Shown piece by piece: positions 6,831-13,665 of a DNA stretch of 14,930 nucleotides. The number at the start of each line of letters is the position of its first letter. The first letter of the stretch is position 1. Source of the stretch: Candidatus Rifleibacteriota bacterium (GTDB taxonomy: Bacteria > Riflebacteria > Ozemobacteria > Ozemobacterales > Ozemobacteraceae); the NCBI GenBank assembly GCA_022704885.1, contig JAKJFO010000099.1, forward strand, positions 1-14,930, written 5' to 3'. Both the position numbers and the translations under genes were made by a program. The notes under the pieces are model-generated. The model did not search any database, was not told where the DNA came from, and saw only the letters and a program-made list of their open reading frames with translations.

Positions 6831-6912
6831 GTCATTGCGAGGAGCGTAGCGACGAAGCAATCCTTCTTCCAATGGGATTGCCGCGTCGAGCTGGCGCTCT
6901 CCTCGCAATGAC
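6831..6912. repeat. 82-base palindromic repeat element (REP/MITE-like)
   Basis: The outer arms GTCATTGCGAGGAG (6831-6844) and CTCCTCGCAATGAC (6899-6912) are exact reverse complements. Inside, CGACG (6850-6854) pairs with CGTCG (6884-6888) and GCAATCC (6857-6863) with GGATTGC (6875-6881), so the whole element folds into one long interrupted hairpin. I recognise this sequence type as a dispersed intergenic palindrome in many unrelated bacterial genomes, often mis-translated as a peptide containing DCFVATLLAMT; that peptide is readable here on the minus strand. It carries no gene of its own and no T-run. Confidence 0.8.
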
Positions 6913-6934
6913 AGAATGATAGTTCGCGGCACTT

Positions 6935-8725
6935 ATGAAAGTTATGACAGACCAGCGTAGAGCTCAGATCGTTATCGGTTCTACGCTGGTTTTGTCTTTG
7001 CTGGCTGTTTACTTCGGTTTCTGGGGCTTCGAGCGCGACCGCATGGAAGAGCTGTACCGCTCGGGCACCTGGTATTTTCTGCTGGTAGCGCTGCTGCTCT
7101 GGCTGCAAAAGCTGGCTGCTTTCATGCCGACGCTGGAAGATGCGCGCGCGGCCTGGCGCCGACACTGGCCGGCTGCTGTGACAGCAGTTATGCTGGTGAT
7201 GCTGGCGTTCATTGCGTCGCCACCCGATTATCGCATTCTTGCCGATGAAACCAATCTTCTTGGTATGGCGCAGGCCTTTTACGAAGAGCGCTCGTGCCAT
7301 AACCCGACTCAGGCGCTGAATTTTTACCACGGCATCAAGCGCACAATCAGCAGCGTCGTTGACATGCGCCCGGCCTTTTACCCATTTCTGACTGCAGCTG
7401 CACATGCGCTGACCGGTTATCGCCCGGAAAACGCCTTTCTGGTTAACGCTGTTGCCGGCTTCGGCATTCTGCTTCTGCTTTATGCTCTCGTGCAAGCCTG
7501 GTATGGCCGTTTCTGGGGCGTCGTCGCCATGTTGCTGCTTTCATCATTTCCGCTGTTCGTGCTGTATATGACGTCAGCTGGATTTGAAACGGTAAATCTT
7601 CTGTTCGCAATGATGCTGCTTGGTGCGGCCTGGCGATTTATCAGGCGGCCACAGGCGGCCGGCGCTGAACTGCTGTTTCTGACTCTGCCGCTGCTGGCGC
7701 AGACTCGTTACGAATCTGCCCTGGCAGTGTTTTGTGTGATACCGCTGGTGATTATCTGTTTGCCAAAAGATGAGTATTCATGTCTGACCTGGCGCACAAT
7801 GCTCGTACCGGTTTTGTTTCTGCCGGTTGCCTGGTTGCGGGTGATCACCTATTCTCAGCGCGCTTTTCAGGTCGAAAGCATCGAGCAGGCATTTGGCCTT
7901 AATCATCTGTGGGCGAATCTGCAAAATGCACTGCCATTCTTTACCGGCAGTGAGAAAGCTTACGGTATGGTTTCTCTGCTTGCCGTAACGGCCGGCGCCG
8001 GCCTGATCTGGCTGCTTTCTGACTATTTTAACACCCGTCAGTCTGAGCGCAAAAGCTGTGTTTTTGCCGGTTTTGTCGCAATGTTTTTCGTGCTGCACGC
8101 GGCTGCGCGCTTTGCTTATTTCTGGGGCGACCTGCGGTTGCAGTATACTTCGCGGCTTGGCATCGTCTTTTTGCCTCTGCTGGTGTGTCTTTCTATTTAC
8201 CTGTTGTGGCAGCTCACCAGAACAGTCGGGTTGAGCCGCAACTGGGCCCCGCTGCTGGCCATATTGCTGATGATTCACAGCTGGCCGGTCGCCGGGCAGA
8301 ATCTGGCCGTGCGCGACATCTTCTTTTATCGCGAATTCAGAACGGTGCGCGAGTATCTGCAGCAACACTACCCGAACCCCAAGGGTTACATTCTGGTTTC
8401 GGATATAAGTAATCTCTATCTTCCCTTCAACTACAGTTCGGTAAGCCCTTCCTGGGTCGAACTCAACTCGGATGAAGTTGCGCAAAGCCTCGAAAAGGGA
8501 ACCTGGCAGCGTCTGCTGGTTGTACAGAAAATCAACATTGCCACCGGCCAGCCGGTCGCCGGCTCAGAAATGCCCGCGCGCTTCACTCTCGAACCTCTGT
8601 ATCACTCGCAGCTCAGCCCCGAAAAGCTCATCTGCATCTCAGTGTACGAGCCGTCATATAAAGAAAAACTGAAGAGCGATAATCCGCAGATTACGCCGAT
8701 CCCGCCGATTTTCGCCGAGGATTGA
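6935..8725 (+). CDS. GT-C family membrane glycosyltransferase (GT39/ArnT-like)
   Basis: The 596-residue integral membrane protein has about ten to twelve hydrophobic helices in the first 460 residues and a shorter soluble C-terminal part. After the second or third helix a loop contains ILADETNLLGMA, with D104-E105 placed like the catalytic acidic pair of GT-C enzymes. MRPAFYPFLTAAAHALTGYRPENAF resembles the RPP-YP segment of the GT39/ArnT-like family. Such enzymes move a sugar from a polyprenyl-phosphate donor to lipid A, protein or another envelope acceptor; donor and acceptor are unknown here. No clear ribosome binding site precedes ATG 6935, and a second ATG at 6944 is an alternative. The last 14 codons coincide with a CGCAGATT-type repeat, so the C-terminus looks extended or replaced by repeat DNA. 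Confidence 0.75.
   Translation: MKVMTDQRRAQIVIGSTLVLSLLAVYFGFWGFERDRMEELYRSGTWYFLLVALLLWLQKLAAFMPTLEDARAAWRRHWPAAVTAVMLVMLAFIASPPDYRILADETNLLGMAQAFYEERSCHNPTQALNFYHGIKRTISSVVDMRPAFYPFLTAAAHALTGYRPENAFLVNAVAGFGILLLLYALVQAWYGRFWGVVAMLLLSSFPLFVLYMTSAGFETVNLLFAMMLLGAAWRFIRRPQAAGAELLFLTLPLLAQTRYESALAVFCVIPLVIICLPKDEYSCLTWRTMLVPVLFLPVAWLRVITYSQRAFQVESIEQAFGLNHLWANLQNALPFFTGSEKAYGMVSLLAVTAGAGLIWLLSDYFNTRQSERKSCVFAGFVAMFFVLHAAARFAYFWGDLRLQYTSRLGIVFLPLLVCLSIYLLWQLTRTVGLSRNWAPLLAILLMIHSWPVAGQNLAVRDIFFYREFRTVREYLQQHYPNPKGYILVSDISNLYLPFNYSSVSPSWVELNSDEVAQSLEKGTWQRLLVVQKINIATGQPVAGSEMPARFTLEPLYHSQLSPEKLICISVYEPSYKEKLKSDNPQITPIPPIFAED
8684..8723. repeat. CGCAGATT-type repeat, copy 2, inside the end of the GT-C gene
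   Basis: CCGCAGATTACGCCGAT at 8684-8700 continues with two more CCGAT-type units to 8723. It matches the unit and spacing of copies at 162 and 13028 although this copy is coding. It supplies the residues PQITPIPPIFAED and the TGA overlaps its last bases. This suggests the repeat inserted at, or grew into, the gene's 3' end. Confidence 0.55.
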
Positions 8726-8785
8726 ACCCCAACAAGAATCTCTATTGATCGACGTCTCTTTTGGGAGTCGCTGTTTGTCTCCATC

Positions 8786-8861
8786 GTGCTCGTAATCGTA
8801 ATCGTGCTCGTAATCGATTTTGTTTTTCGATTACGAGCACCGCTTCGCTGAGCACGAGCAT
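8786..8861. repeat. Hexanucleotide repeat, locus 3, forming a palindrome
   Basis: GATTAC and GAGCAC hexamers lie on the minus strand at 8786-8816 and on the plus strand at 8829-8861. The two sets face each other, so 8804-8817 and 8827-8840 are perfect 14-base reverse complements around a nine-base T-rich loop. Two further GAGCAC/GAGCAT units occur at 8850-8861. The stem is not followed by a T-run in either direction, so it does not look like a standard terminator, though it would form in RNA read either way. Confidence 0.75.
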
Positions 8862-8894
8862 GAATAGCTCTTATGTTTATGGTGAAGCTTGAAT

Positions 8895-8903
8895 TGCTAT
8901 AAT
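8895..8903 (+). promoter_or_regulatory. Extended -10 promoter candidate P1 for the rpsF operon
   Basis: TGCTATAAT is a perfect extended -10 element (TGN plus TATAAT). No good -35 lies 17 bases upstream, which is tolerated for extended -10 promoters. Transcription would begin near 8910, about 100 bases before the rpsF start. A T-run directly follows. Confidence 0.45.
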
Positions 8904-8915
8904 CTTTTTTTGCTG

Positions 8916-8944
8916 TTGTTTTGAAGATAGTTTCGTGATATACT
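8916..8944 (+). promoter_or_regulatory. Extended -10 promoter candidate P2 for the rpsF operon
   Basis: TGATATACT (8936-8944) matches the extended -10 consensus except for one base of the hexamer. TTGTTT (8916-8921) is a weak -35 at 17-base spacing. The predicted start near 8950-8952 coincides with the first paired bases of the leader RNA described at 8953-9006, which supports P2 as a main operon promoter. Confidence 0.5.
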
Positions 8945-8952
8945 GCGGGGTA

Positions 8953-9006
8953 CGTCCCTGCTTCTGCCCAAAAGTGGCAGAGGCTGAAACTTATCCGAAG
9001 GGAGGT
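8953..9006 (+). promoter_or_regulatory. Putative S6:S18-binding leader RNA of the rpsF operon
   Basis: An apical hairpin pairs 8960-8968 with 8976-8984 (nine pairs, one G-U) around a seven-base loop. An outer stem pairs TCCCT (8955-8959) with AGGGA (8999-9003), so part of the Shine-Dalgarno GGGAGG is sequestered. Between them the 3' side has a large bulge, 8985-8998, containing CCG (8995-8997). A stem, a one-sided bulge with CCG and a closing hairpin ahead of rpsF match the published description of the S6:S18 leader motif, through which the S6-S18 complex represses its own mRNA. The fold was done by eye. Confidence 0.5.
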
Positions 9007-9013
9007 TTTCTTA

Positions 9014-9301
9014 GTGAAACCTTACGAAACTTTGTTCTTCACCGAACCCGGCATCGAAGACACAGCCCTTGACGCGCTCATCGGCAAAGTCGAAAATGCA
9101 ATCACCAAAAATGGTGGCCAGATCGAAAAGATCGACAAATGGGGCAAAAGACCCCTGGCTTATCCGGTCGAAAAGCACACCGACGGCCAGTATGTCCTGG
9201 TTAATTTTCAGGCCACCGGCGAAGCCCTCAAAGAACTCGAAAGAACTTATCTGATCAACCAGACCATCCTGCGCTTCATGACTACCGTTCGCGGTCAGTA
9301 A
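9014..9301 (+). CDS. rpsF: 30S ribosomal protein bS6
   Basis: The 95-residue protein is the small-subunit protein S6, which pairs with S18 and binds the central domain of 16S rRNA. The N-terminus KPYETLFFTEPG and the segment DKWGKRPLAYPVEK are typical, and length fits the short form without an acidic tail. The start is GTG at 9014, supported by AAGGGAGG (8998-9005) and by the normal S6 N-terminus. It is first in rpsF-ssb-rpsR, the common bacterial order. The leader just upstream suggests feedback control by S6:S18. Its stop (9299-9301) lies six bases before the ssb start. Confidence 0.97.
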   Translation: MKPYETLFFTEPGIEDTALDALIGKVENAITKNGGQIEKIDKWGKRPLAYPVEKHTDGQYVLVNFQATGEALKELERTYLINQTILRFMTTVRGQ

Positions 9302-9307
9302 TGTAAT

Positions 9308-9736
9308 ATGGCTGGAAATCTCAATAAAGTCTTTCTGGTGGGTAATCTGACCCGCGATCCAGAACTCAGACACACGGCCCAGGGAACCTCGGTCGCCAAC
9401 TTCAGTATTGCCGTCAACCGCTCATACAAGGGCAACGACGGTGATTTCAAAAAAGAAGTGAGCTATTTCAATATAGTAGTCTGGGGCAAAACCGGCGAAA
9501 ACTGCTCGAAGTATCTTTCCAAGGGCAGATCAGTGCTGGTCGAAGGCCGTCTGGCCAATCGCAGTTACGAGACCCAGGATGGTCAGAAACGCACCATCAC
9601 CGAAATCGTTGCCGATAACGTGCAGTTCCTTGGCGGTCGTGGCGACAGCCAGGACGAAGGCAGCGAAGCTTCGGGCGGCGGTGACTACGGCAGCAACTAT
9701 GCCGATGGCAGTGACGACGACGCTGTTCCGTTCTAA
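9308..9736 (+). CDS. ssb: Single-stranded DNA-binding protein
   Basis: The 142-residue SSB protects single-stranded DNA in replication, recombination and repair and recruits partner proteins through its C-terminal tip. Residues 1 to about 110 form the OB fold, with [17 protein letters not shown] at the start and [20 protein letters not shown] and [16 protein letters not shown] further on. A short Gly/Ser/Asp-rich linker (about 111-133) ends in the acidic tip DDDAVPF, close to the usual DDDIPF. No Shine-Dalgarno precedes the ATG, but rpsF stops only six bases upstream and an ATG-TAA overlaps that stop, so coupled translation is likely. Its place between rpsF and rpsR is the classic one. Confidence 0.97.
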   Translation: MAGNLNKVFLVGNLTRDPELRHTAQGTSVANFSIAVNRSYKGNDGDFKKEVSYFNIVVWGKTGENCSKYLSKGRSVLVEGRLANRSYETQDGQKRTITEIVADNVQFLGGRGDSQDEGSEASGGGDYGSNYADGSDDDAVPF

Positions 9737-9780
9737 ATGGGGCGCCGGTCACTTTTTTAAAATTATTCGGAGGAATAAAA

Positions 9781-10008
9781 ATGGCTGAATTCAAAAGACA
9801 CAGACACAGAAAAGTGTGTCATTTCTGCAAGGATAAAGTAACTTTCATCGACTACAAAGATGTATCCCGCCTGAGAAGATATATCAATGATCGCGGCAAG
9901 ATCACCAGCCGCAGATCGACCGGCACCTGCACCGCGCATCAGAAGCATCTCACCACTGCTATCAAGCGCGCCCGCAACATGGCTCTGCTGCCGTTCGCCA
10001 ACGTCTGA
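9781..10008 (+). CDS. rpsR: 30S ribosomal protein bS18
   Basis: The 75-residue protein is the partner of S6 on the central domain of 16S rRNA. It has [18 protein letters not shown] near the N-terminus and the signature [25 protein letters not shown] near the end. C13, C16, C50 and H53 could form a zinc site, as in the zinc-type S18 proteins, which fits an organism that has not switched to the cysteine-free form. A strong GGAGG (9769-9773) lies about seven bases before ATG 9781. It follows ssb by 44 bases and should be in the same transcript. Confidence 0.96.
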   Translation: MAEFKRHRHRKVCHFCKDKVTFIDYKDVSRLRRYINDRGKITSRRSTGTCTAHQKHLTTAIKRARNMALLPFANV

Positions 10009-10047
10009 TCGGCCTGCTGATCGACTGAAAGCACAATAACCAGCGCA

Positions 10048-11052
10048 ATGACTAATTCTACCGCCAGCAGAACTCTCGGCATGGCTGTCATGGCTTTAAT
10101 CACCATGGCAGGGCTTGTTGCCGCAATTCAGGTTCCGCTGCTGGGAGCTCTGGTGCTGTCGCTGGCCGGAATTCCGGCATTTGTCATCATTCTGGCCTGG
10201 GGTGGCCTGTGGTTCCTTGGCTATTCAGCCCTGACCCTCACCCTGGCAGGAATCCTGGCGAGTCCGGCCACCGCTCTGACGCTGGTTCCACTGATTCTCA
10301 TGCCGGCCGTGCTATTTTCGGCGGCTGTGCGCCTTGGCCTCGATCCCCTGCGGGCCATCACCCTGACCCTGTTGTCGGCAACCCTGTTCTCGACCGGGTT
10401 ATGGGGAGTGACCAATGGGTTCGGCAGTGACAGTCCGTCGCTTGTTCCGGTTCGCGAAGAATTTTCGCGACAGATTGAGGTGGCTGAAGAGCGGCTGAAA
10501 AAGTTCGAGGAAAAGGGCGGCGAGTCTGCCGAGGCCATAGAAGTTGCCCGCGAGAATCTCAGACAGGTATATGATTATACTCTGCTGCTGATTCCGGCGA
10601 CCTTCCTGTTTGTCTGGCATCTGATAACGCTTGCCGTCTTTTATGGTGCGGCGCAGAAATTTGCCGGGCAGATGGGGTTGGCAGTAGTTCCGTTGCCGCC
10701 ATTTTCCCAATGGCGTTTCGACTGGAACCTGATCTGGCTGTTCATCGGCGGTTGGACCCTCTATCATGTGCTTGGCACAGTCGAAAGTGTGACTATCAGT
10801 TCACTGGCTCTCAATATCGGCGCCAACTGTCTGGCAATCAGCAGTATCATCTACTTTATCGCCGGTCTGTCGCTGTTGTTCTTCATGTTCGACAAATACA
10901 AGATCGGCACGGTTGCCAGGGTCGGTTTTTCATGTCTCGCGCTCGTGTTCACGCAGGCTGTTGTCTGGTTCGGCATCATCGATGTCTGGGCTGACTTCAG
11001 AACGCCGAAACCCGCGCTGTTTTCGTCGGGCGATTCTGACGAAGACTTTTAA
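10048..11052 (+). CDS. DUF2232/YybS-like integral membrane protein
   Basis: The 334-residue polytopic membrane protein has hydrophobic helices at about 10-30, 32-55, 57-75, 78-98, 103-122, 178-205, 225-245, 250-280 and 290-315. Between helices, residues 134-175 form a highly charged, probably helical segment (REEFSRQIEVAEERLKKFEE onward). The motif PPFSQWRFDWNLIWLFIGGW (217-236) and the location between rpsR and rplI match DUF2232 (YybS-type) proteins, which commonly sit beside rplI. The acidic tail GDSDEDF is probably cytosolic. The molecular role is unknown; I do not assign one. No strong ribosome binding site is visible before ATG 10048. Co-transcription with the ribosomal genes is likely because gaps are 39 and 28 bases. 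Confidence 0.75.
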   Translation: MTNSTASRTLGMAVMALITMAGLVAAIQVPLLGALVLSLAGIPAFVIILAWGGLWFLGYSALTLTLAGILASPATALTLVPLILMPAVLFSAAVRLGLDPLRAITLTLLSATLFSTGLWGVTNGFGSDSPSLVPVREEFSRQIEVAEERLKKFEEKGGESAEAIEVARENLRQVYDYTLLLIPATFLFVWHLITLAVFYGAAQKFAGQMGLAVVPLPPFSQWRFDWNLIWLFIGGWTLYHVLGTVESVTISSLALNIGANCLAISSIIYFIAGLSLLFFMFDKYKIGTVARVGFSCLALVFTQAVVWFGIIDVWADFRTPKPALFSSGDSDEDF

Positions 11053-11080
11053 TCATTGATAATTAACCAGGAGGAAGATA

Positions 11081-11539
11081 ATGGAAGTCCTAATGATAAA
11101 CAACGTCCCCCGGGTAGGAAGAAAAGGCGAATTCAAGAACGTCGCCGAAGGTTATGCCCGTAATTTCCTGTTCCCGAGAAATTTCGCCATTCCCGCCACT
11201 GAAGGTGCCAAAAAGCATCTCGATCTCATGAAGACCTCATGGGAAAAGCAGGCTGTGCGCGAAAAGCAGGCTTATCTCGATATGGCCGGCAAAATCGAAG
11301 GTCTGGTCATCAAGATCACCCGCAAAGCTGGTGACAAGGGTCGCCTGTTCGGTTCGGTAACCAGCGCCGAGCTTGCCGCCGAAATCAGCAAAACCGCCAA
11401 TGTCGATATCGACAAGAAGCTGGTTGTTGCCGATCACATCAAAGAAGTCGGCGAACATGCCGTGACCATCCGCTTCACCGGCGACGTCAAGGCCCACATG
11501 AAAGTGGTCATCGTTCCCGAAGAGAAGCAGCAGGACTGA
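11081..11539 (+). CDS. rplI: 50S ribosomal protein bL9
   Basis: The 152-residue protein is the large-subunit protein L9, an elongated two-domain protein that limits frame slippage. The N-terminal rRNA-binding domain is clear: MEVLMINNVPRVGRKGEF, then the L9 signature VAEGYARNFLFPRNFAIPAT. A long connecting helix (about 41-75) leads to the C-terminal domain with KAGDKGRLFGSVTSAELA and a final EHAVTIRFTGDVKAHMKVVI. A perfect AGGAGG (11069-11074) lies six bases before ATG 11081. It is the last gene before a strong terminator, which closes the rpsF operon. Confidence 0.97.
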   Translation: MEVLMINNVPRVGRKGEFKNVAEGYARNFLFPRNFAIPATEGAKKHLDLMKTSWEKQAVREKQAYLDMAGKIEGLVIKITRKAGDKGRLFGSVTSAELAAEISKTANVDIDKKLVVADHIKEVGEHAVTIRFTGDVKAHMKVVIVPEEKQQD

Positions 11540-11555
11540 TTGCAGCTTAAAGCAG

Positions 11556-11591
11556 GGTAGTGAACGGCTTCGCGCCGTTCACTACCTTTTT
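11556..11591 (+). terminator. Strong intrinsic terminator after rplI
   Basis: GGTAGTGAACGGC (11556-11568) pairs perfectly with 11574-11586 (13 base pairs) around a five-base loop TTCGC. Five T residues (11587-11591) follow directly. It lies 16 bases after the rplI stop and 36 bases before the dnaB start, so it should end most rpsF-operon transcripts. Confidence 0.9.
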
Positions 11592-11627
11592 CTTGAAGCC
11601 ACCTGACTTTGCAATGGAGAGAGGTTT

Positions 11628-12977
11628 ATGACCGAGGGTTTTCAGAAGGTGCCGCCACACAGTCTCGAGGCCGAGCAATGCGTTCTCGGTTCGATGATGC
11701 TAAGCGAAGACGCGGTCGTAACCGCGATGGAAATCATCGAAGGCGTCGATTTTTATCAGAGTTCGCATCGCCACATTTTTCAGGCGCTCGTCGATCTCTT
11801 TGCTGCTTCCAGACCGTGCGATCTGATAACCCTCCAGGAAGAACTCAAAGGCAAAGACCGCCTGGCAGAGGTCGGTGGCGTCAGTTACCTGTCGCAGCTG
11901 CTTAACGTCGTGCCAACACCGCGCAACGCCGAGCATTACGCCAAAATTGTCAAAGAGAAGTCGATGCTGCGCCGTCTGATACTGCTTTCCGGAGAGATCG
12001 CCAACAGCGCCTATGATCCGCAGTCGGTCGCCGAGCAGCTTATCGATCAGGCCGAACAGAAGGTGCTGCAGCTCAGCCAGTTCAAGATGACACACCCCTA
12101 TATGCGGGTTAAAGATCTGGTACGGCCGACTTTCAGCTATCTCGAAAGCCTTTATGAAAATAAGCAGGCGGTAACCGGTATTCCCAGTGGCTTCACCAAA
12201 CTCGACGAATATACCGCCGGCTTTCAGAATTCAGATCTGATCATTCTGGCGGCCCGCCCTTCGATGGGTAAAACCGCATTTTGTCTTAATGTAGCCCAAT
12301 ATGCCGCTTATCAGAGCAAAAAAGCGGTAATGTTGTTTTCGCTGGAAATGTCGCATAAACAGCTGGTTACGCGTCTATTGTGCTCGGAAGCGCGCATCGA
12401 CGGCCAGAAAGTGCGTCGCGGCTATCTCGGCGACGAAGACTGGATGAAACTGACGATAACGGCCGGGCGCATCGAAGAAACTCCGATGCTGATCGACGAT
12501 ACTGCCAATGCGAGTTTGATCGAGATTCGCAGCAAAGCCCGCCGCGCCTTTGCCCAGGATAAGATCGGTATGATTATCATCGACTATCTGCAGCTGATCT
12601 CGTGGTCTGGTACCGATAAGCCCGAAAGCCGTCAACAGGAAGTCTCAGCGATATCGCGTAATCTCAAAGGCCTGGCGCGCGAGCTCAACGTTCCGGTAAT
12701 GTGCCTGTCGCAGCTTTCGCGCGCCGTGGAAGGGCGAACCGATAAACGCCCGATGCTCTCGGATCTGCGCGAATCAGGCGCCATCGAGCAGGATGCCGAC
12801 GTCGTTCTTTTTCTTTACCGCGACGAATACTACAACCCGAAAGGCGATAAAAAGGGCATTGGCGAGGTTATCATTGCCAAGCAGCGTAACGGCCCGGTCG
12901 GCAGCGTCGAGCTTGCCTTCAACCCGAACTTCGCGCGCTTCGACAACCTCGAAACCACCTATAAAGAAGATTACTAG
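11628..12977 (+). CDS. dnaB: Replicative DNA helicase DnaB
   Basis: The 449-residue hexameric helicase unwinds DNA at the replication fork. The N-terminal domain (about 1-105) begins VPPHSLEAEQCVLGSMM, the usual DnaB opening. A linker (about 110-180) leads to the RecA-like ATPase domain, which has Walker A ARPSMGKT (209-216), Walker B IIIDYLQLI with D319, an arginine-rich SRQQEVSAISRNLKGLARE, QLSRAVEGR and the DLRESGAIEQDADVVLFLYRDEYY segment. No intein is present. Length is standard. GGAGAG (11616-11621) serves as ribosome binding site. The gene lies only 36 bases after a strong terminator, and I see no good promoter in that gap, so expression may rely on read-through or an internal promoter upstream. 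Confidence 0.97.
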   Translation: MTEGFQKVPPHSLEAEQCVLGSMMLSEDAVVTAMEIIEGVDFYQSSHRHIFQALVDLFAASRPCDLITLQEELKGKDRLAEVGGVSYLSQLLNVVPTPRNAEHYAKIVKEKSMLRRLILLSGEIANSAYDPQSVAEQLIDQAEQKVLQLSQFKMTHPYMRVKDLVRPTFSYLESLYENKQAVTGIPSGFTKLDEYTAGFQNSDLIILAARPSMGKTAFCLNVAQYAAYQSKKAVMLFSLEMSHKQLVTRLLCSEARIDGQKVRRGYLGDEDWMKLTITAGRIEETPMLIDDTANASLIEIRSKARRAFAQDKIGMIIIDYLQLISWSGTDKPESRQQEVSAISRNLKGLARELNVPVMCLSQLSRAVEGRTDKRPMLSDLRESGAIEQDADVVLFLYRDEYYNPKGDKKGIGEVIIAKQRNGPVGSVELAFNPNFARFDNLETTYKEDY

Positions 12978-13027
12978 TGGTCTGTCAGATTGCGCGACCT
13001 GGAAAGCAGTCGCATGAAGAGCATAGA

Positions 13028-13062
13028 CCGCAGATTTCGCCGATTGTCGAGATTGCGCAGAT
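13028..13062. repeat. CGCAGATT-type repeat, copy 3, abutting the PAP2 start
   Basis: CCGCAGATTTCGCCGATT (13028-13045) continues with GAGATT and CGCAGAT units. It is the same type as copies at 162 and 8684. It ends three bases before the ATG at 13066 and takes the place where a ribosome binding site would be expected; no Shine-Dalgarno is present. Confidence 0.6.
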
Positions 13063-13065
13063 AAT

Positions 13066-13665
13066 ATGGAATATCTTGTTCAGTTTGACCACAGCCTTTT
13101 TGCCCTGTTGAACGGCAGTCTGACCAGCGGTTTTTTAGACTGGTTCATGCCGTTCATCACCGACGCGAAGAATTGGATGCCGATGATCGTGCTGGCCTGG
13201 CTGGCAATGGTATTTTCGGGCCGGCCACGGCTGAGAATTATGGCGCTGGCAGTCCTGGTTTCGGTAGTGTTTACCGATCTGTTCTGCGGTCAGATCATCA
13301 AAAAGGCGGTCGGTCGGCGGCGACCCTGCGCACTGGCTCAGGATACTGATTTCAAGTGTCGGCTGCTGCTGCCGATGAAGACCAGTAAGTCGTTTCCGTC
13401 GAATCATGCGGCCAACACGGCCGCTTTTGCCGCCGCCGTCGTTACCATGTGCGGTTGGCAAGCCGGTTTGCCTTTTATCGCAATTGCTTTTCTGATCGGC
13501 TATTCGCGTGTTTATGTGGGAGTCCACTTTCCGCTGGATGTTGCGGCCGGCTGGCTCATCGGCAGTCTTCTGGCGATCGCGGTATGCCGTGCTTTCCGGC
13601 GCAGATGGCCTCTGGCATCGCCACCGGTTACAGACGAATCCCCACAGTCGCCAGTTCAGCCGTGA
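13066..13665 (+). CDS. PAP2-superfamily membrane phosphatase
   Basis: The 199-residue membrane protein is a type-2 phosphatidic acid phosphatase. All three motifs are seen: K79-x6-R86-P87 (IKKAVGRRRPC), the PSNH motif with H114 (SFPSNHAAN, a variant of PSGH), and SRVYVGVHFPLD with R148, H154 as nucleophile-type histidine, and D158. About five or six hydrophobic helices surround these. Likely substrates are undecaprenyl pyrophosphate or another lipid phosphate such as lipid A phosphate; the sequence does not decide. Its stop lies 38 bases inside the 3' end of lpxK on the other strand. The start codon has no Shine-Dalgarno and follows a repeat. A Pro/Ser-rich tail ends the protein. Confidence 0.87.
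   Translation: MEYLVQFDHSLFALLNGSLTSGFLDWFMPFITDAKNWMPMIVLAWLAMVFSGRPRLRIMALAVLVSVVFTDLFCGQIIKKAVGRRRPCALAQDTDFKCRLLLPMKTSKSFPSNHAANTAAFAAAVVTMCGWQAGLPFIAIAFLIGYSRVYVGVHFPLDVAAGWLIGSLLAIAVCRAFRRRWPLASPPVTDESPQSPVQP

Noticed and set aside
6831..6912. Palindrome considered as an intrinsic terminator after the lipoprotein gene
   Set aside because: The right arm is followed by AGAATGATAG, not a T-run; interrupted nested arms fit a dispersed repeat element better.
6623..7495. 290-codon minus-strand frame over the lipoprotein end, spacer and GT-C gene
   Set aside because: It runs across two plus-strand genes and reads the palindromic repeat as the familiar spurious peptide DCFVATLLAMT.
8804..8840. 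Hairpin considered as an intrinsic terminator for the GT-C gene
   Set aside because: The stem is perfect but no T-run follows on either strand; it is explained by inverted hexamer repeats.
11628..12977. Possible intein or phage origin for dnaB
   Set aside because: The helicase has standard length with uninterrupted Walker A and B motifs, and sits in the usual rplI-dnaB order.
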